Shown in pieces: positions 8,180-20,400 of a DNA stretch of 63,494 nucleotides; positions within the stretch are counted from its first letter, which is position 1; each line of letters opens with the position of its first letter. This DNA is from a virus: IMG/VR virus record IMGVR_UViG_3300008110_007659, positions 1 through 63,494 of that record, one strand, 5' to 3'. The translations under genes and the position numbers were made by a program. The notes beneath the pieces are model-generated. The model did not search any database, was not told where the DNA came from, and saw only the letters and a list, made by a program, of their open reading frames with translations.

Positions 8180-10255
8180 ATGACAGATCGTTTAAGAGTA
8201 ACAGAACTTGATTTTGATCAAATCAAAACAAATTTAAAAAGTTTTTTAAAAAGTCAAAATGAATTTACCGACTATGATTTTGACGGTTCTGGATTAAGTG
8301 TACTTTTAGATATACTGGCTTATAATACACATTATAACGCTTATTATCTAAACATGATTGCAAATGAATCCTTCTTAGATACGGCTCTTTTAAGAAACTC
8401 GGTTATTTCTCATGCCAAAAAATTTGGATATGTTCCAAGATCAGCAACAGCTGCAAGAGCTACAATTAACTTTACTATCAATAGTTTAAACTCTACACCA
8501 GGTAGTTTAACTTTACCAAGAGGATATATTTTCTTATCTTCATTGATTGATAATAAAGTATATAATTTTGTTACATTAGAAGATACTACCGTAACAAAAA
8601 CTGGGACAAATTTCGTATTCAATAATTTAAAAATATACGAAGGATCTTTGAATAGATATTCTTTCAACCATTCTGAAGCTTCAAATCCAAAGCAAATATT
8701 TTCTATACCAGATTCGAATATTGATACATCAACATTAAAAGTTACTGTACAACAATCTTCATCTAATACAGATTCGGTTGTTTATAGTTTAGCCACAGAT
8801 GTAATAAATCTTACTGCTAACTCTACTGTTTATTTTTTACAAGAGGGACTAAACAATCAATATCAGATTTATTTTGGTGATGATGTAATCGGTAAAAAAA
8901 TACCTGACGCTGGTGTAGTAAATGTAACCTATCTTTCTACGAACGGATCTGTTGCTAATAAAGCCAATACTTTTGTTGCCACGACACCAGTCTCATCTTT
9001 TACTACTTTTAGTGTGACCCCAGTTGCCGCTTCTTCTGGCGGCGCAGCAAAGGAATCTGTCGATCAAATTAAGTTTGCAGCTCCATTACAGTTTACCTCT
9101 CAAAATAGAGCTGTAACAAAAAATGATTATATTAAACTAATTCAACAAAAATATCCACAGTTTGATGCGGTTAATGTTTGGGGTGGAGAAGAAAATATTC
9201 CTCCCGTTTATGGTAAAATTTTTATTTCTGCTAAACCTAAATTGGGATTTGAAGTTTCTGATACCGAAAAAAATTATTTTATAAATGAGATAGTTAAACC
9301 CATAAGTGTTTTAACAGTTACTCCAGAATTTGTTGATGTTGATTATAATTACATTAAGTTAATTTCTACCGTTTATTATGACCCAACGAAAACTGATTTA
9401 AATACATCAACTCTACAATCAAAAGTTACAAATGCGATAACTTCATTTTCAAATTTAAATTTAAATAAATTTAATTCAATTTTTAGTTCATCAAAATTAA
9501 GAACTAATGTTGATAATTCTGATATTTCTGTACAATCAAACGAATTGGAAATATTTTTGTCTAAGAGATTTAGACCTGTTTTAACACAAACTAATACTTA
9601 TACTTTAGATTTTGGTGTTGAATTGTCTAGAGGCACAACACTCGATAATTTTTATTCTTCACCAAATTTTAATATACTTGACGAAAATTTAATAGAAAGA
9701 TCCTGCTTTATTGAAGAAGTTCCATCTTCATTTACAGGAGTCGAATCGATATCAGTTATAACACCAGGTTCAGGATATACGTCAACACCAACCATAGAAA
9801 TTATTGGAGATGGTCGAGGAGCCAAAGCGGCCGCCATTATCGTAAACGGAAAACTAAGTTCAGTAAAAGTTATAAATCCTGGTATTGGTTATACAACAGC
9901 TGCAATAAGAATTATTGGTGGTGGAGGAACAAATGCTACTGCTGAGTCTATTTTAGAAAATAGGTTTGGTAAAATTAGAATCGCCTATTTTAAACCAGAT
10001 GAGCTTACAAGTAGAAGTACAAAGGTTATTTTAAATGCCGAAAAAAATGAAGGTATTACTGGTGTTATAGATTACGTTTTAGGCACTATAACAATAGAAA
10101 ATTTTGCTCCACTTTCTGTAGATAATGATTTTGATGAACTTTCTATAAATGTTAGACCAAAATCTACAGTTTTACAATCAATTAAAAATAAAATGTTAGC
10201 TTTCGATCAAACGGATCCAACCAGTGTTGTTGTTGAACTAAAAATCATAAAATAA
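8180..10255 (+). CDS. 6: Baseplate wedge gp6-like
   Basis: 691 residues. The N-terminal block LRVTELDFDQIKTNLKSFLKSQNEFTDYDFDGSGLSVLLDILAYNTHYNAYYLNMIANESFLDTALLRNSV is typical of the gp6/J-like wedge family, followed by AKKFGYVPRSATAARATI. gp6 dimers form the inner ring of the baseplate and drive its conformational switch. A C-terminal insertion at about residues 520-600 holds two glycine-rich repeats (ITPGSGYTSTPTIEIIGDGRGA and VINPGIGYTTAAIRIIGGGG), a beta-type repeat that recurs in the next genes. The start codon follows the gp25 stop without a gap. Confidence 0.9.
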   Translation: MTDRLRVTELDFDQIKTNLKSFLKSQNEFTDYDFDGSGLSVLLDILAYNTHYNAYYLNMIANESFLDTALLRNSVISHAKKFGYVPRSATAARATINFTINSLNSTPGSLTLPRGYIFLSSLIDNKVYNFVTLEDTTVTKTGTNFVFNNLKIYEGSLNRYSFNHSEASNPKQIFSIPDSNIDTSTLKVTVQQSSSNTDSVVYSLATDVINLTANSTVYFLQEGLNNQYQIYFGDDVIGKKIPDAGVVNVTYLSTNGSVANKANTFVATTPVSSFTTFSVTPVAASSGGAAKESVDQIKFAAPLQFTSQNRAVTKNDYIKLIQQKYPQFDAVNVWGGEENIPPVYGKIFISAKPKLGFEVSDTEKNYFINEIVKPISVLTVTPEFVDVDYNYIKLISTVYYDPTKTDLNTSTLQSKVTNAITSFSNLNLNKFNSIFSSSKLRTNVDNSDISVQSNELEIFLSKRFRPVLTQTNTYTLDFGVELSRGTTLDNFYSSPNFNILDENLIERSCFIEEVPSSFTGVESISVITPGSGYTSTPTIEIIGDGRGAKAAAIIVNGKLSSVKVINPGIGYTTAAIRIIGGGGTNATAESILENRFGKIRIAYFKPDELTSRSTKVILNAEKNEGITGVIDYVLGTITIENFAPLSVDNDFDELSINVRPKSTVLQSIKNKMLAFDQTDPTSVVVELKIIK

Positions 10256-10259
10256 AAAA

Positions 10260-13055
10260 ATGTCAGAATTAATTGTTTCCAATTTAGTTTCAAGTCAACT
10301 ACCTGATTTTATTAGGTCTGATAACCCCAAGTTTGTCATTTTTTTAGAAAAATACTATAAATGGTTAGAAAGTAGTAATAATGCATTATACGAAGTCAAA
10401 ACTTTAGAACAGTCTAAAGATTTAGATTTGGTCGATGATTACTATTTAAATGAAATAGCAAAAGAAGTTTTACCATATTTTCCAAAAGAAATTCTTTTAG
10501 ATAAAAGAACTTTTATAAAAAATGTAGGAGAATTTTATAGGTCAAAAGGAACACCAGAATCAGTAAAGTTTTTATTTAGAATATTATATAATGAAGATAT
10601 TGAAATTTATTTTCCAAAAGAACAAATATTAAAAGTTTCTGACGGAAAATGGGTATTACCTTTATCGTTAAGAGTTGAGACTGGTGATACCAATATTTTT
10701 GATATTGAAAAATGTAAAATTACCGGAACAAATTCAAAAGCAACAGCTATCGTTGAAAAAGTTATAAAATCGGTTGACCGACAGTTAGGAATAGAATATG
10801 TAGAATTATACATTTCCAATATTAATAAATTATTTTTAACTGGAGAAAATGTAAGCACAACTATAGTAAGAACCAATGGAAATGAAGATTTTGTTACCGC
10901 AAAATTAATTGGTTCTTTATCTGAAATTAAAATTGATCCTAAAAATAGAGGATTATATTACAATGGATATGATACAGAATTAAGATATGAAGGAGATCCA
11001 GTTACAATTATAGGTGGATTGAATCCAAGTTCTGGTAACCCTATTGGTGCTATAGCTACAGTTGGAAATGTATTACAGGGTTCAGTTGACGATGTTGTTG
11101 TTACTAATGGAGGTTTTGGATTTAGGGATCCCGCATTATATCAAAATTCCTCAATTCTTGATTTTACTGGAGGATTTAAAGATATATTATTAGGTTCTGA
11201 AGCTAAGGCTAAAATATTACTGTTGGATGAAAAAGTATATAGAACAATAAACGTAAGTAATATAACAATAGAATCTTTCTATTCTTCAACTATTGACGGA
11301 ATTGATAATGTAAATGACAATAAAACGATAAATGAATTGACTACGAAACAAACACTGAATGTTTTTCCCATATCTTTTATTACCGTAGAATCTTCTGGTG
11401 GAGGGTATAAAACTCAACCCGATTTGGACATTTATAGTTTGTATATGGAAGAACTTGATGATACATTAATTATAAATTCAACTACTGCCGTAAAGGGCAC
11501 TAGAGTTTTGAGAGATGAGTCTCAAGATTTAACCAACTCTTTTGAAGTTGGAGAAACAGTAAAATTATTTTTAAGAAATAGATATGAAGAAATAAAAATT
11601 GTAGCCAACGTAAGTTCAAACACAATAACTTTTTTTGATGAATTTGAAAATAATATAAACAATCTTTCAGTATATAAATTAAATAGAAGGAAATTAACCG
11701 AAGTTGGATCTTTAGGTAGAATTCAAATAGTCAATGGTGGAAATGGTTATTCTGTTGGGGATTTTTTAGTTTTTAGTAGTACTGGTAGAGGATATGGAGC
11801 TAATGCGAATGTTAGTTCTGTACATGCCGGAAATAATGGAATTAAAACAATAACTTTCAATGAAACATCCGATTATATTAGAGGTGGTGAAAGTTATACT
11901 ATGATTGACCTTCCAACCGTAACAGTTAATTCTCCCGGTGGAGGACAAAATGCAGTATTAAAAGTATCCGAAATATTAGGTGAAGGATTAAATAAAGAAA
12001 TTTCTACAACTAGAATTGGTGCAATATCAAGTATAAGAGTTATAAGTTACGGTTATGATTATGTTTCTGCTCCAATTATTTCTTTGAGAAATGCTGACAT
12101 ATCATTAACTGATGTTACCGAAGGTCAAATTTATGTAGCGAATACATTTGTTTATCAAGGAGCATCGAATACAAATTATAGTTGGTCTGCTTATGTGGAC
12201 AAATATTCAACATCAAATAATTCATTAAGAGTTTATAATTATACAGGAACTTTTGATTCTAGTCTATCTATAAAATCTGATGATAATTTAACCACAGGAA
12301 ATGTTGTGACCTCGTTGTTCTACGGCGATGGTAAGGCTAAGGCAACAGCCAAATTTGAAAATGGATTGATTCGATATCCTGGAATTTACTTGAATACCGA
12401 TGGTCAACCAAGTTCGGATCAAAAATTTCAAGATGATAAAAAATATCATAACTTCTCGTATATAATTAATACAGAAAATGATTATTATAAATTTAAGAAA
12501 ACATTGCAAGAAACTGTACATCCATTAGGAACAAAAACTTTTGTAACTAAAATTGATACGAATTCAAAAAATGCTTCTGATCAAAATGTACAAATAATCT
12601 ATTTAACGCAAGATTATCATTCAAATACATTTAATATAAGTAATATTTCTAATAGTATAGTGTCAACGTCAATAACTCCAAACGTGCAATCTGAAGTTTC
12701 TGTTGGCAATTTAATTATTTTAAAAAATTTAGAAAAAACCATAAATGGTACAGCAAATATTTCATCCAGCTCAAATGTAATAACTGGTAACGGAACTAAT
12801 TTTATTCATGATGTGGTTGATGGCCAAACGCTCTATCTTTCCTCTGGAAATACAGTAGTCGTAAAAAGTATATTTAATGCAAATACTATTTTTGCTCAAA
12901 CAGAATTTGGCATTTCTAGCACCGATTTGACAATTAGGGTGGTGTTTGATGAAACGAAAAATGTCTCTTTTGTGAATGCCAACACCATTTTAGTTGACAC
13001 TAATCCAATAACAACAAACAACTTTGTTTCAATAATTGTACAAAAAGTGAGATAA
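10260..13055 (+). CDS. Putative baseplate wedge gp7-like structural protein
   Basis: 931 residues. The N-terminal domain LVSSQLPDFIRSDNPKFVIFLEKYYKWLES and LLDKRTFIKNVGEFYRSKGTPESVKFLFRILYNEDIEIYFP is shared by large baseplate proteins of marine T4-like phages. Further on are glycine-rich beta repeats such as VTNGGFGFRDP, IVNGGNGYSVGDF and ISYGYDYVSAP, the same type as in gp6. Length and position between gp6 and gp8 match T4 gp7 (about 1030 residues), the long wedge scaffold, but sequence similarity to T4 itself is not evident by eye, so the gp7 assignment rests mainly on synteny. Confidence 0.6.
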   Translation: MSELIVSNLVSSQLPDFIRSDNPKFVIFLEKYYKWLESSNNALYEVKTLEQSKDLDLVDDYYLNEIAKEVLPYFPKEILLDKRTFIKNVGEFYRSKGTPESVKFLFRILYNEDIEIYFPKEQILKVSDGKWVLPLSLRVETGDTNIFDIEKCKITGTNSKATAIVEKVIKSVDRQLGIEYVELYISNINKLFLTGENVSTTIVRTNGNEDFVTAKLIGSLSEIKIDPKNRGLYYNGYDTELRYEGDPVTIIGGLNPSSGNPIGAIATVGNVLQGSVDDVVVTNGGFGFRDPALYQNSSILDFTGGFKDILLGSEAKAKILLLDEKVYRTINVSNITIESFYSSTIDGIDNVNDNKTINELTTKQTLNVFPISFITVESSGGGYKTQPDLDIYSLYMEELDDTLIINSTTAVKGTRVLRDESQDLTNSFEVGETVKLFLRNRYEEIKIVANVSSNTITFFDEFENNINNLSVYKLNRRKLTEVGSLGRIQIVNGGNGYSVGDFLVFSSTGRGYGANANVSSVHAGNNGIKTITFNETSDYIRGGESYTMIDLPTVTVNSPGGGQNAVLKVSEILGEGLNKEISTTRIGAISSIRVISYGYDYVSAPIISLRNADISLTDVTEGQIYVANTFVYQGASNTNYSWSAYVDKYSTSNNSLRVYNYTGTFDSSLSIKSDDNLTTGNVVTSLFYGDGKAKATAKFENGLIRYPGIYLNTDGQPSSDQKFQDDKKYHNFSYIINTENDYYKFKKTLQETVHPLGTKTFVTKIDTNSKNASDQNVQIIYLTQDYHSNTFNISNISNSIVSTSITPNVQSEVSVGNLIILKNLEKTINGTANISSSSNVITGNGTNFIHDVVDGQTLYLSSGNTVVVKSIFNANTIFAQTEFGISSTDLTIRVVFDETKNVSFVNANTILVDTNPITTNNFVSIIVQKVR

Positions 13056-13063
13056 ATAAGTCT

Positions 13064-14404
13064 ATGTCATCAATAATAACGAACACCTTTTCTACTTTAC
13101 TCGCACAACAATTCATAAATTTATTGGATGTTGGTGCGAATACGTACTTGCCCTTAAATCGAAGGTCTTATCTTTTTGCGACTATTGGCAAACAAACGCC
13201 TTGGAATCAAGGTGACACTCCTCCTGTTTCTCCCGGACAATCCACCAGAGATTTGATTGAATATTACAATAGGGGTATTGTAGCGAAGGTAATTCAATTA
13301 GACAATGTTTCTTTCGTGGTTCCGAGGTATAATTGGCAATCCGGAACGGTGTATTCTAGATATGGTTGTACAGTTTGTCCTATTGGAACACCATTTTATG
13401 TTTTAAATTCTAAAAATCAAGTTTTCAAATGTTTAGATAATAATAATAGTATTGCATCTACGGATGAACCTGAATTATTTTTATCTGCGACTTCTTTAGA
13501 AGAACCATTTTTTATAACTTCTGACGGATATAAATGGAAGTATTTGTACACTATAAGTTCTGATCAAAAACAAAAATTTTTAAATCAAGATTGGATGCCG
13601 GTTGCTTATAATAGATTTGTTAGAGCAACTGCAATTAATAGAAGTATTGATATCGTTAGAATAGGAAATGCTGGAAACAATTATGTTGATGGTCCAACAC
13701 AAAGTATAATTACTATTGTTGGTGATGGAACCGATGCCGTTTTAAAAGCAAATGTTGTTGGTGGAAATGTAGTAAATATCGTTATTCAAAATAGAGGAAA
13801 AGATTATACCACAGCTAACTTAATATTTACTGATGTTGCGGGTGGCATAGGAACTGGTGCTTCAGCTAATGTAGTTTTATCTCCGCAAAATGGACATGGT
13901 TATGATCCGGTTGAAGAACTTTATGCAAATACTGTAATGTTTAATGTCGATTTTGATGGTAGTGTTGGTGGAATTTTTCCATCAGAAAATGAATTTAGAG
14001 AAGTTTCCTTAGTATACAATCCTTATATTAATAATACTGAGACATTGGCTTCAGCTGATACATATACACTTTATAGTAAAGTTTTAGTGTCGCCTGGTGT
14101 TGGAGATTATAATAACGATGAAGTTATTATACAAGGTGACACTTTAGAAAATTCCACATTTAGTGCTGAAGTCATTTCATTTGATGAGGGTACTAATGTT
14201 ATGTACCTTAATAATTTAAAAGGAACTTTTACACCCAATCAACCAGTAAAAGGATTGAGTAGTGGTTCAATACGAATAGGAATTAATGTAACAAACCCAT
14301 CTTTAGAATTATATTCAGGAAAAATATTATTTGTTTCAAATAAAGTTCCTGTAACTAGAGATCCAGACCAAACAGATAGAATTAGATTTATTTTAAGTTT
14401 CTAA
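13064..14404 (+). CDS. 8: Baseplate wedge gp8-like
   Basis: 446 residues. Evidence includes YLFATIGKQTPWNQGDTPPVSP (T4 gp8 has TIFITFGRSEPWSSNENEVGFAPP), an intervening DNVSFVVPRYNW (T4 MLDAVIPRRDW) and DGYKWKYLYTISSD (T4 DGYVWEYLFEIPPD). The C terminus PVTRDPDQTDRIRFILSF parallels T4 PIIMAMDQTEEINILFTF. gp8 dimers are part of the outer wedge. Compared with T4 (334 residues) there is an insertion near residues 200-290 holding a glycine-rich repeat. It lies eight bases after the gp7-like gene. Confidence 0.88.
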   Translation: MSSIITNTFSTLLAQQFINLLDVGANTYLPLNRRSYLFATIGKQTPWNQGDTPPVSPGQSTRDLIEYYNRGIVAKVIQLDNVSFVVPRYNWQSGTVYSRYGCTVCPIGTPFYVLNSKNQVFKCLDNNNSIASTDEPELFLSATSLEEPFFITSDGYKWKYLYTISSDQKQKFLNQDWMPVAYNRFVRATAINRSIDIVRIGNAGNNYVDGPTQSIITIVGDGTDAVLKANVVGGNVVNIVIQNRGKDYTTANLIFTDVAGGIGTGASANVVLSPQNGHGYDPVEELYANTVMFNVDFDGSVGGIFPSENEFREVSLVYNPYINNTETLASADTYTLYSKVLVSPGVGDYNNDEVIIQGDTLENSTFSAEVISFDEGTNVMYLNNLKGTFTPNQPVKGLSSGSIRIGINVTNPSLELYSGKILFVSNKVPVTRDPDQTDRIRFILSF

Positions 14405-14415
14405 AAGAGGAATAA

Positions 14416-17400
14416 ATGACTAAGCTTTTTAATTACGATCCATATAATGACGATTTTGATGAAGATAAAAATTTTATGCGAGTTCTTTTTCGCCCAGGAT
14501 ATTCCTTGCAGGCGAGAGAACTTACTCAATTACAAACAATCTTGTCCAATCAAATTGAAAAGTTTGGTAATCACATATTTAAAAATGGAAGTCCAATAAC
14601 TGGAGGTAAAATTTCCCTAGATGATAGAGCTTATTATCTAATTCTAAAGGGTCAATATAGTGGTCAAGATATTGTTTTGGAAAACTTTTTGGACAAAACT
14701 ATTGTTTCTTATAATTCATCTAAAGTAATTAGAGCCAAAGTTATAGCTATAGATAATTCAACAATTTTTCCTATTTTAATTGTAAAATATTTAAGTGGAG
14801 ATTTTTTTGCAGAAGGCGATGAATTAAAAGTCTATGGACAAAATATTTTTGCTGAATTGGAAGATGCAAATGCTACAGGACGTTCTTATGTAGCTAGTAT
14901 ACAGGAAGGTGTTTATTACTTTAAAGGACAATTTGTAAAAGTTAGTCCTCAATTTTTAGTATTAGAAACATATTATAGATTAGGTTTAAACACAGAAACA
15001 ATTAACAAACAACCTTCTTATAGAATAGGTATTGAATTTGATGAATTGGTTATTGATGAAATTGATGATGTTTCTTTATTAGACCCAGCACAAGGTTCGT
15101 TCAATTATCAAGCACCTGGTGCAACAAGGTTTAAAATTAATACCATATTGAGTAAGAGAACATTAGATTCTGCTGATGAATCTTCTTTTTTCGAAGTTAT
15201 CCGAATTGTTGATGGGGTAAAAACAAAAGAAATTGATTATCCTATTTACAATGAAATTGATAAGACTTTAGCAAGAAGAACATTTGACGAATCTGGTAAT
15301 TATACTGTTGATCCTTTTGTAATATCTCTAGAAGAAGAATACGTAGATACATCAAATAATAATTACGTTGATCCTAATTATTTTACAGCATCATTGGATC
15401 CAGGTAAAGCATATGTCGGCGGTTATGAGGTACAAACAATAGCTCCAACAAAATTACAAGTGTCTAGAGGAAGAGCCACAGCTAGTATTAATGACTATGA
15501 TTTACCCACAAATTATTCGAGTTATGTCCATGTAGCAAACGTATATGGAACCTTAGTTATATCCAACTTTGAACTTTTGGATATACATTGTGCAAATCAT
15601 GCCAGTGTTAGTGTTGCTTCTACGACAGAATATAATTCTTCAAAAATTGGTACAGTTCGTGCCAATATGATAAAATATAACAAATCTTCTAATCCCGATC
15701 TAGGCACAACCCATCAGTTTACAGTTAATCTTTTTGATGCAAATACTTCTTCAATAACAGGAAGTGTAGCTTCTTCTGGATCTACTAATACCGTTATAGT
15801 CTTACCTTCATCTTTTGCACAACTTCCAGCAAACAGTTATTTGGGAATGTTTTTTAGTATTAAAGATGGAGCAGGATTAAATTTAGCACCAGTTAGAATT
15901 AAAGAATCGAGTGGATCGTCAAAAACAATTACGTTATCTTCAGCTTTACCTTTTGTTCCTTCTTCAAACGCATTTTCAATTGATTCGGATTTTAAATTTG
16001 CAGAATCATTAATAAAAAGAAGTGGTTCAAAAATTTTTGGTGCTGATATAACAGATGATTCTAAAACTAACGATGATAATAAGTATGCTTTTATTACTGA
16101 ACCTAACAGACAAGGATTAATTTTTGATGTTCCTTTTGACGCTATTAAGGAAGATACAATAACAAATTTTGATTTTTTTGCAAGAAAAGTCTATAGCGAT
16201 AAGACATCAAGTGGTTCAGGAATTATTACTTTAGCACCGGAGGGCACTGACACCTTTGCATTTGCTGGTACTCCAGGAACTTTATCTGACAGCGTTATTT
16301 TAGATAATATAATTTGTTTTATTCGACCTGATACTTCTGGAGGAATTCCAAGTATAGCACCAAATACTGTTTTAAGTTTAGCTAATAATGAATATACCGT
16401 ATCAGCTATAAGTAGCACTGAAATTAGAGTCAATTTTGATCCTACAAACACAGGACTTTTTGGTGGTATTAGAGCAGATTTTATAGTAACAACTAAAGTG
16501 AATAATGCGGAAAATGGATCAACTGGAGCTATACGATCAAAAGTTTTATACCCATTATCTGTAAGTAAACATGAAAAAGTAGCTTATATGATTGATACTA
16601 CAACGGGTTTAACTTCACTTAATACTGGAACAACTACTGCTTTTTCTGGAGGATATGTTTTTCCAGAGTTGGGTGTAACTTATTTTGATAATGAAACGGG
16701 AGCGGGAGATGCCGGTACAGTTAAGAAATTAAAAACTCCAGGAGTTCCTGTTAGTTTACAAGTACCTGACGTATTAGAAATTGTAAAAATTATAGATTCG
16801 AGAACAATTACTGGTAACATTACAACAGCAATGTTGACTGATCCACTTTATGACGTAACTAATAGATATGAATTTGATAACGGACAAAGAAAAACTCATT
16901 ATGATCACGCAACAATCAAATTAAAAAGAGGATTTAGTTCTCCTGTTGGCAGTTCAATTTATGTTATGTATAATTATTTGAGTCATGGATCAGCACCATC
17001 TCCTCAAAATGATGGATTATTTACTGTAGATTCTTATTTGAACGAAACTTCGGATATTACATATGCAACTATAAGTAAGTTTGTCGATAAATCTACTGGA
17101 AAAATTTTATCTGGAAGAGCTTCTTTTGATTTTAGACCAACTAGAGGTATTGCTCAAAATACTTTGTCTGGAGCGGTTTGTCCGGATCCTGATGAAATTG
17201 CAGAAGTTTCTTTTGAAAATTATTTAAGTAGGGTTGATAAAGTAGTTGTAAAACCATCAAAAGAGATGGCTATTATTGAGGGACAATCTGCTGTTAAACC
17301 TTTGATTCCTCCACATGATATAACTGATATGTTACTTTACACCCTGTATATACCCCCGTATACAGAAAATGTAAAAGATGTTCGTGTAGATTTCCAAAAT

Positions 17401-20400
17401 AATCGTAGATTTACCATGAGGGACATTGGTGCGTTTGAAAATAGAATTAAAGGATTGGAATATTATGTCTCTTTAAATTCTTTAGAAAAAAATGCTAATG
17501 ATTCTAAAATATTAGATGCTAATGGACTCGAAAGATCAAAATATGGAATTTTAGTTGACAATTTTACTTCAACTAGCGTTCAAGCTAATTATGGTGATGT
17601 AGGTTTTGATAATAGAAATAAAGTAGAAGATGGAGAATTAAAGCCAGCTTCTTTAATGAGTACGACTAAACTCCTATGGTCGGAAAGTACTTCTTCTGGT
17701 AGTTATAAGGTTGTGGGTACAAATACTCAAAAATCTTTGATTATGAATTATACTTCCACAAAATTTGCCGATCAACCATATGCAACTAAAACTATTCCTA
17801 TTGCTAGTGCTCTTTATGGTAATTTTAATGGAACGTTAAAACTTTTCCCAGAGTTTACGAGTGACCATGATACTAGTGTTACAGCTAAAGTTACTTTAAA
17901 CTCGGTTCAAGGATTAGAAGATGCCTTTAATTTCGTTGATGATAGATTAAATTACGTAGCTGAACAGAATCCAACTTGGCTAAGTGACAAAGATAGTCCT
18001 TTTGCAAAAGTTCCAGATTCTTCTTGGTTTGAAACAAAAACCACAGTTGAAAATAAGACAGTACAAATTAATAGAAATACAAATGGTAATTTACAAACCA
18101 CTACTGATCAAGTTTATGTTAAAACAGGAGCAACATTAAGTGCAGATCAGATTGGTGTGTCAACATCAAAACAGGATTTAGGATCTTATATTACAGACAC
18201 AGCAATAAATCCTTTCTTAAAACCTAGAGGTATAGTTTTTATAGGATCTTCTTTAAGACCTAAAACGAGATTTTATTCGTATTTTGATGGCACATTAGTT
18301 GATAACTACACTATCGTTCCATCAAAAGTTACTTTAACTCAGAATACTCCATTTAAATCTGGAGAAATGGTTTTAATTGCCAATACAAATGCTGAATTAT
18401 CAACTCATATAGATAATTATGCTTTAGATACTGGAATATACCATTTAGGTGTTTGTGCCGTTTCTGAAGTGGGATCAGCTAATGTTTCTATAGTAAATGA
18501 AAGTAGTTTGTCATTGAGTGGAAAATATGTATATGGTCTAGATTCGAAAGAAACTAAAATTATTAGTTCAGTATTAGATCATCGTTGTGGAAATACAAAA
18601 TCGGTAACATCCAGTACAATTACATTAGCTGCAGATGCTCCAAGTGTAGACATTACTGGCAACACAGTAAGTTTGGTTAGAATTCAAACTACTGACGCTG
18701 ATGTAAATCCTGCAACTGGAATTGGTTCCACTTACACAATTACTGCTTATAATACTACTACTAAAGTAGCTACAGTATCAGGAACAATACCTTCCTCCGA
18801 AGTAGGAAAAACATTTTCTTATAGTATAGGAACGAATGTTTCAAATAAAGCTGGCCAAATTGGTGGAATATTTTATCCACCACAAGCCACTTTCTTAAGT
18901 GGAGAAAGAGTTTATAGATTAACGGAGTCTTTCAATAACTCTTATGATAAAGATGCAATTTCTTTTGCCGATAAAAATTTTGTATCATCAGGTATAACAA
19001 CAACAAAAACTTCTTTAGTTGATACCGTATACAATATTGGAATAAGTAATCAAATTGTAGGAACTGTTACTTCACCATTGTTACAATCGACAACAGTTAC
19101 AAGTACAATAACAAGCACTTGGAGAGTCGATCCATTAGCACAAACATTTTTTGTGGATGAACAAACTTACCCACATGGATTGTATTTGGAGAGTGTAAAT
19201 TTATTCTTTAGTGCTAAGGATGATGAAAACCTTCCAGTCAGAGTGCAAATTAGACCTACAGTAAATGGTACACCTTCTTTTGATTATTGGTATCCTGAAT
19301 CTGTAGTTGAAAAATATCCTAGTGAAATAATTGTCTCAAACACACCTAGTATTAATGATAGTGCTACCAAAAATGTTTTTACTTTTAGTTCACCAGTATT
19401 TTTAAAACCAGGATTATATGCTGTTGTTATATTAACTGATTCTCCAGATTATGTTGTTTGGACAGCAGAAAAGGGACAAACAACATTAACTAATCAAACT
19501 GTTTCTGTTAACCCTTATGTTGGCACTTTGTATAAATCACAAAATGCTATGGAATATGTTCCATATCTAAATGAAGATTTAATGTTTGAATTGAATCGTT
19601 GTGTTTTCAATACAAGTTCTGCAACATTTTTATTACAGAGTGAGAAACAAGATTCAAAAATTTATATTGATAGATTTAGATTGTTGGAGAAGTCTATTAC
19701 AACACAATCTAGTTCTCCAATATCAATTTCTTACTCAGTTATTACTAAACCAGTAAATTCATCGAAAGAAACAATTTATAGAAATATAACACCGTCTACA
19801 ATTTATAGTATGGGAGATGACACCTTCTATTCTATAGGTAATAGAAGAAAAGAGTTACTAGATAAAAATGATTTTACAGTAAGATTAGAAATTTCAACTT
19901 CAAACGATGCTGTGACTCCTTTAGTTTCTTTAGAGAGTTTATATGTAAATACTTGGGAAAACTTTATTGATAATGGTGAAATTAATCCTGAAGATTTTAA
20001 TATTATTGTAGCTGGTGCAAAGTACTCAAATGCTAATGTGCTTACTGTTATTTCTTCCACAGGAGAAGGCGCAAATGTTGAAATAGTTGTAAATAATAGT
20101 ACAGATGGAAATGTGGTTCGAATGAATGTCGCTTCATCTGGTATAGGATATGTTGATGACTTTTATATTTCATATCCACATACATCAAACAGTTCAACTG
20201 TAACAGCTAATGCCTCTATTGTATTAAATAGTGAATTTGATAGTTCTGGTGGACCATGTTTGGCGAGATATATTACTAAACCTATTATTTTGACAGACGG
20301 ATTTGATGCTGGTGATTTGAGGGTATTCTTATCTGCCAATAAACCTGTTGGAACAGAAATTCATGTTTTCTATAAAATTTTATCTAGTTCTGATATTATA

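Noticed and set aside
13051-13058. GATAAATA before gp8 as a late promoter
   Set aside because: Only five bases separate it from the ATG, leaving no room for a leader.
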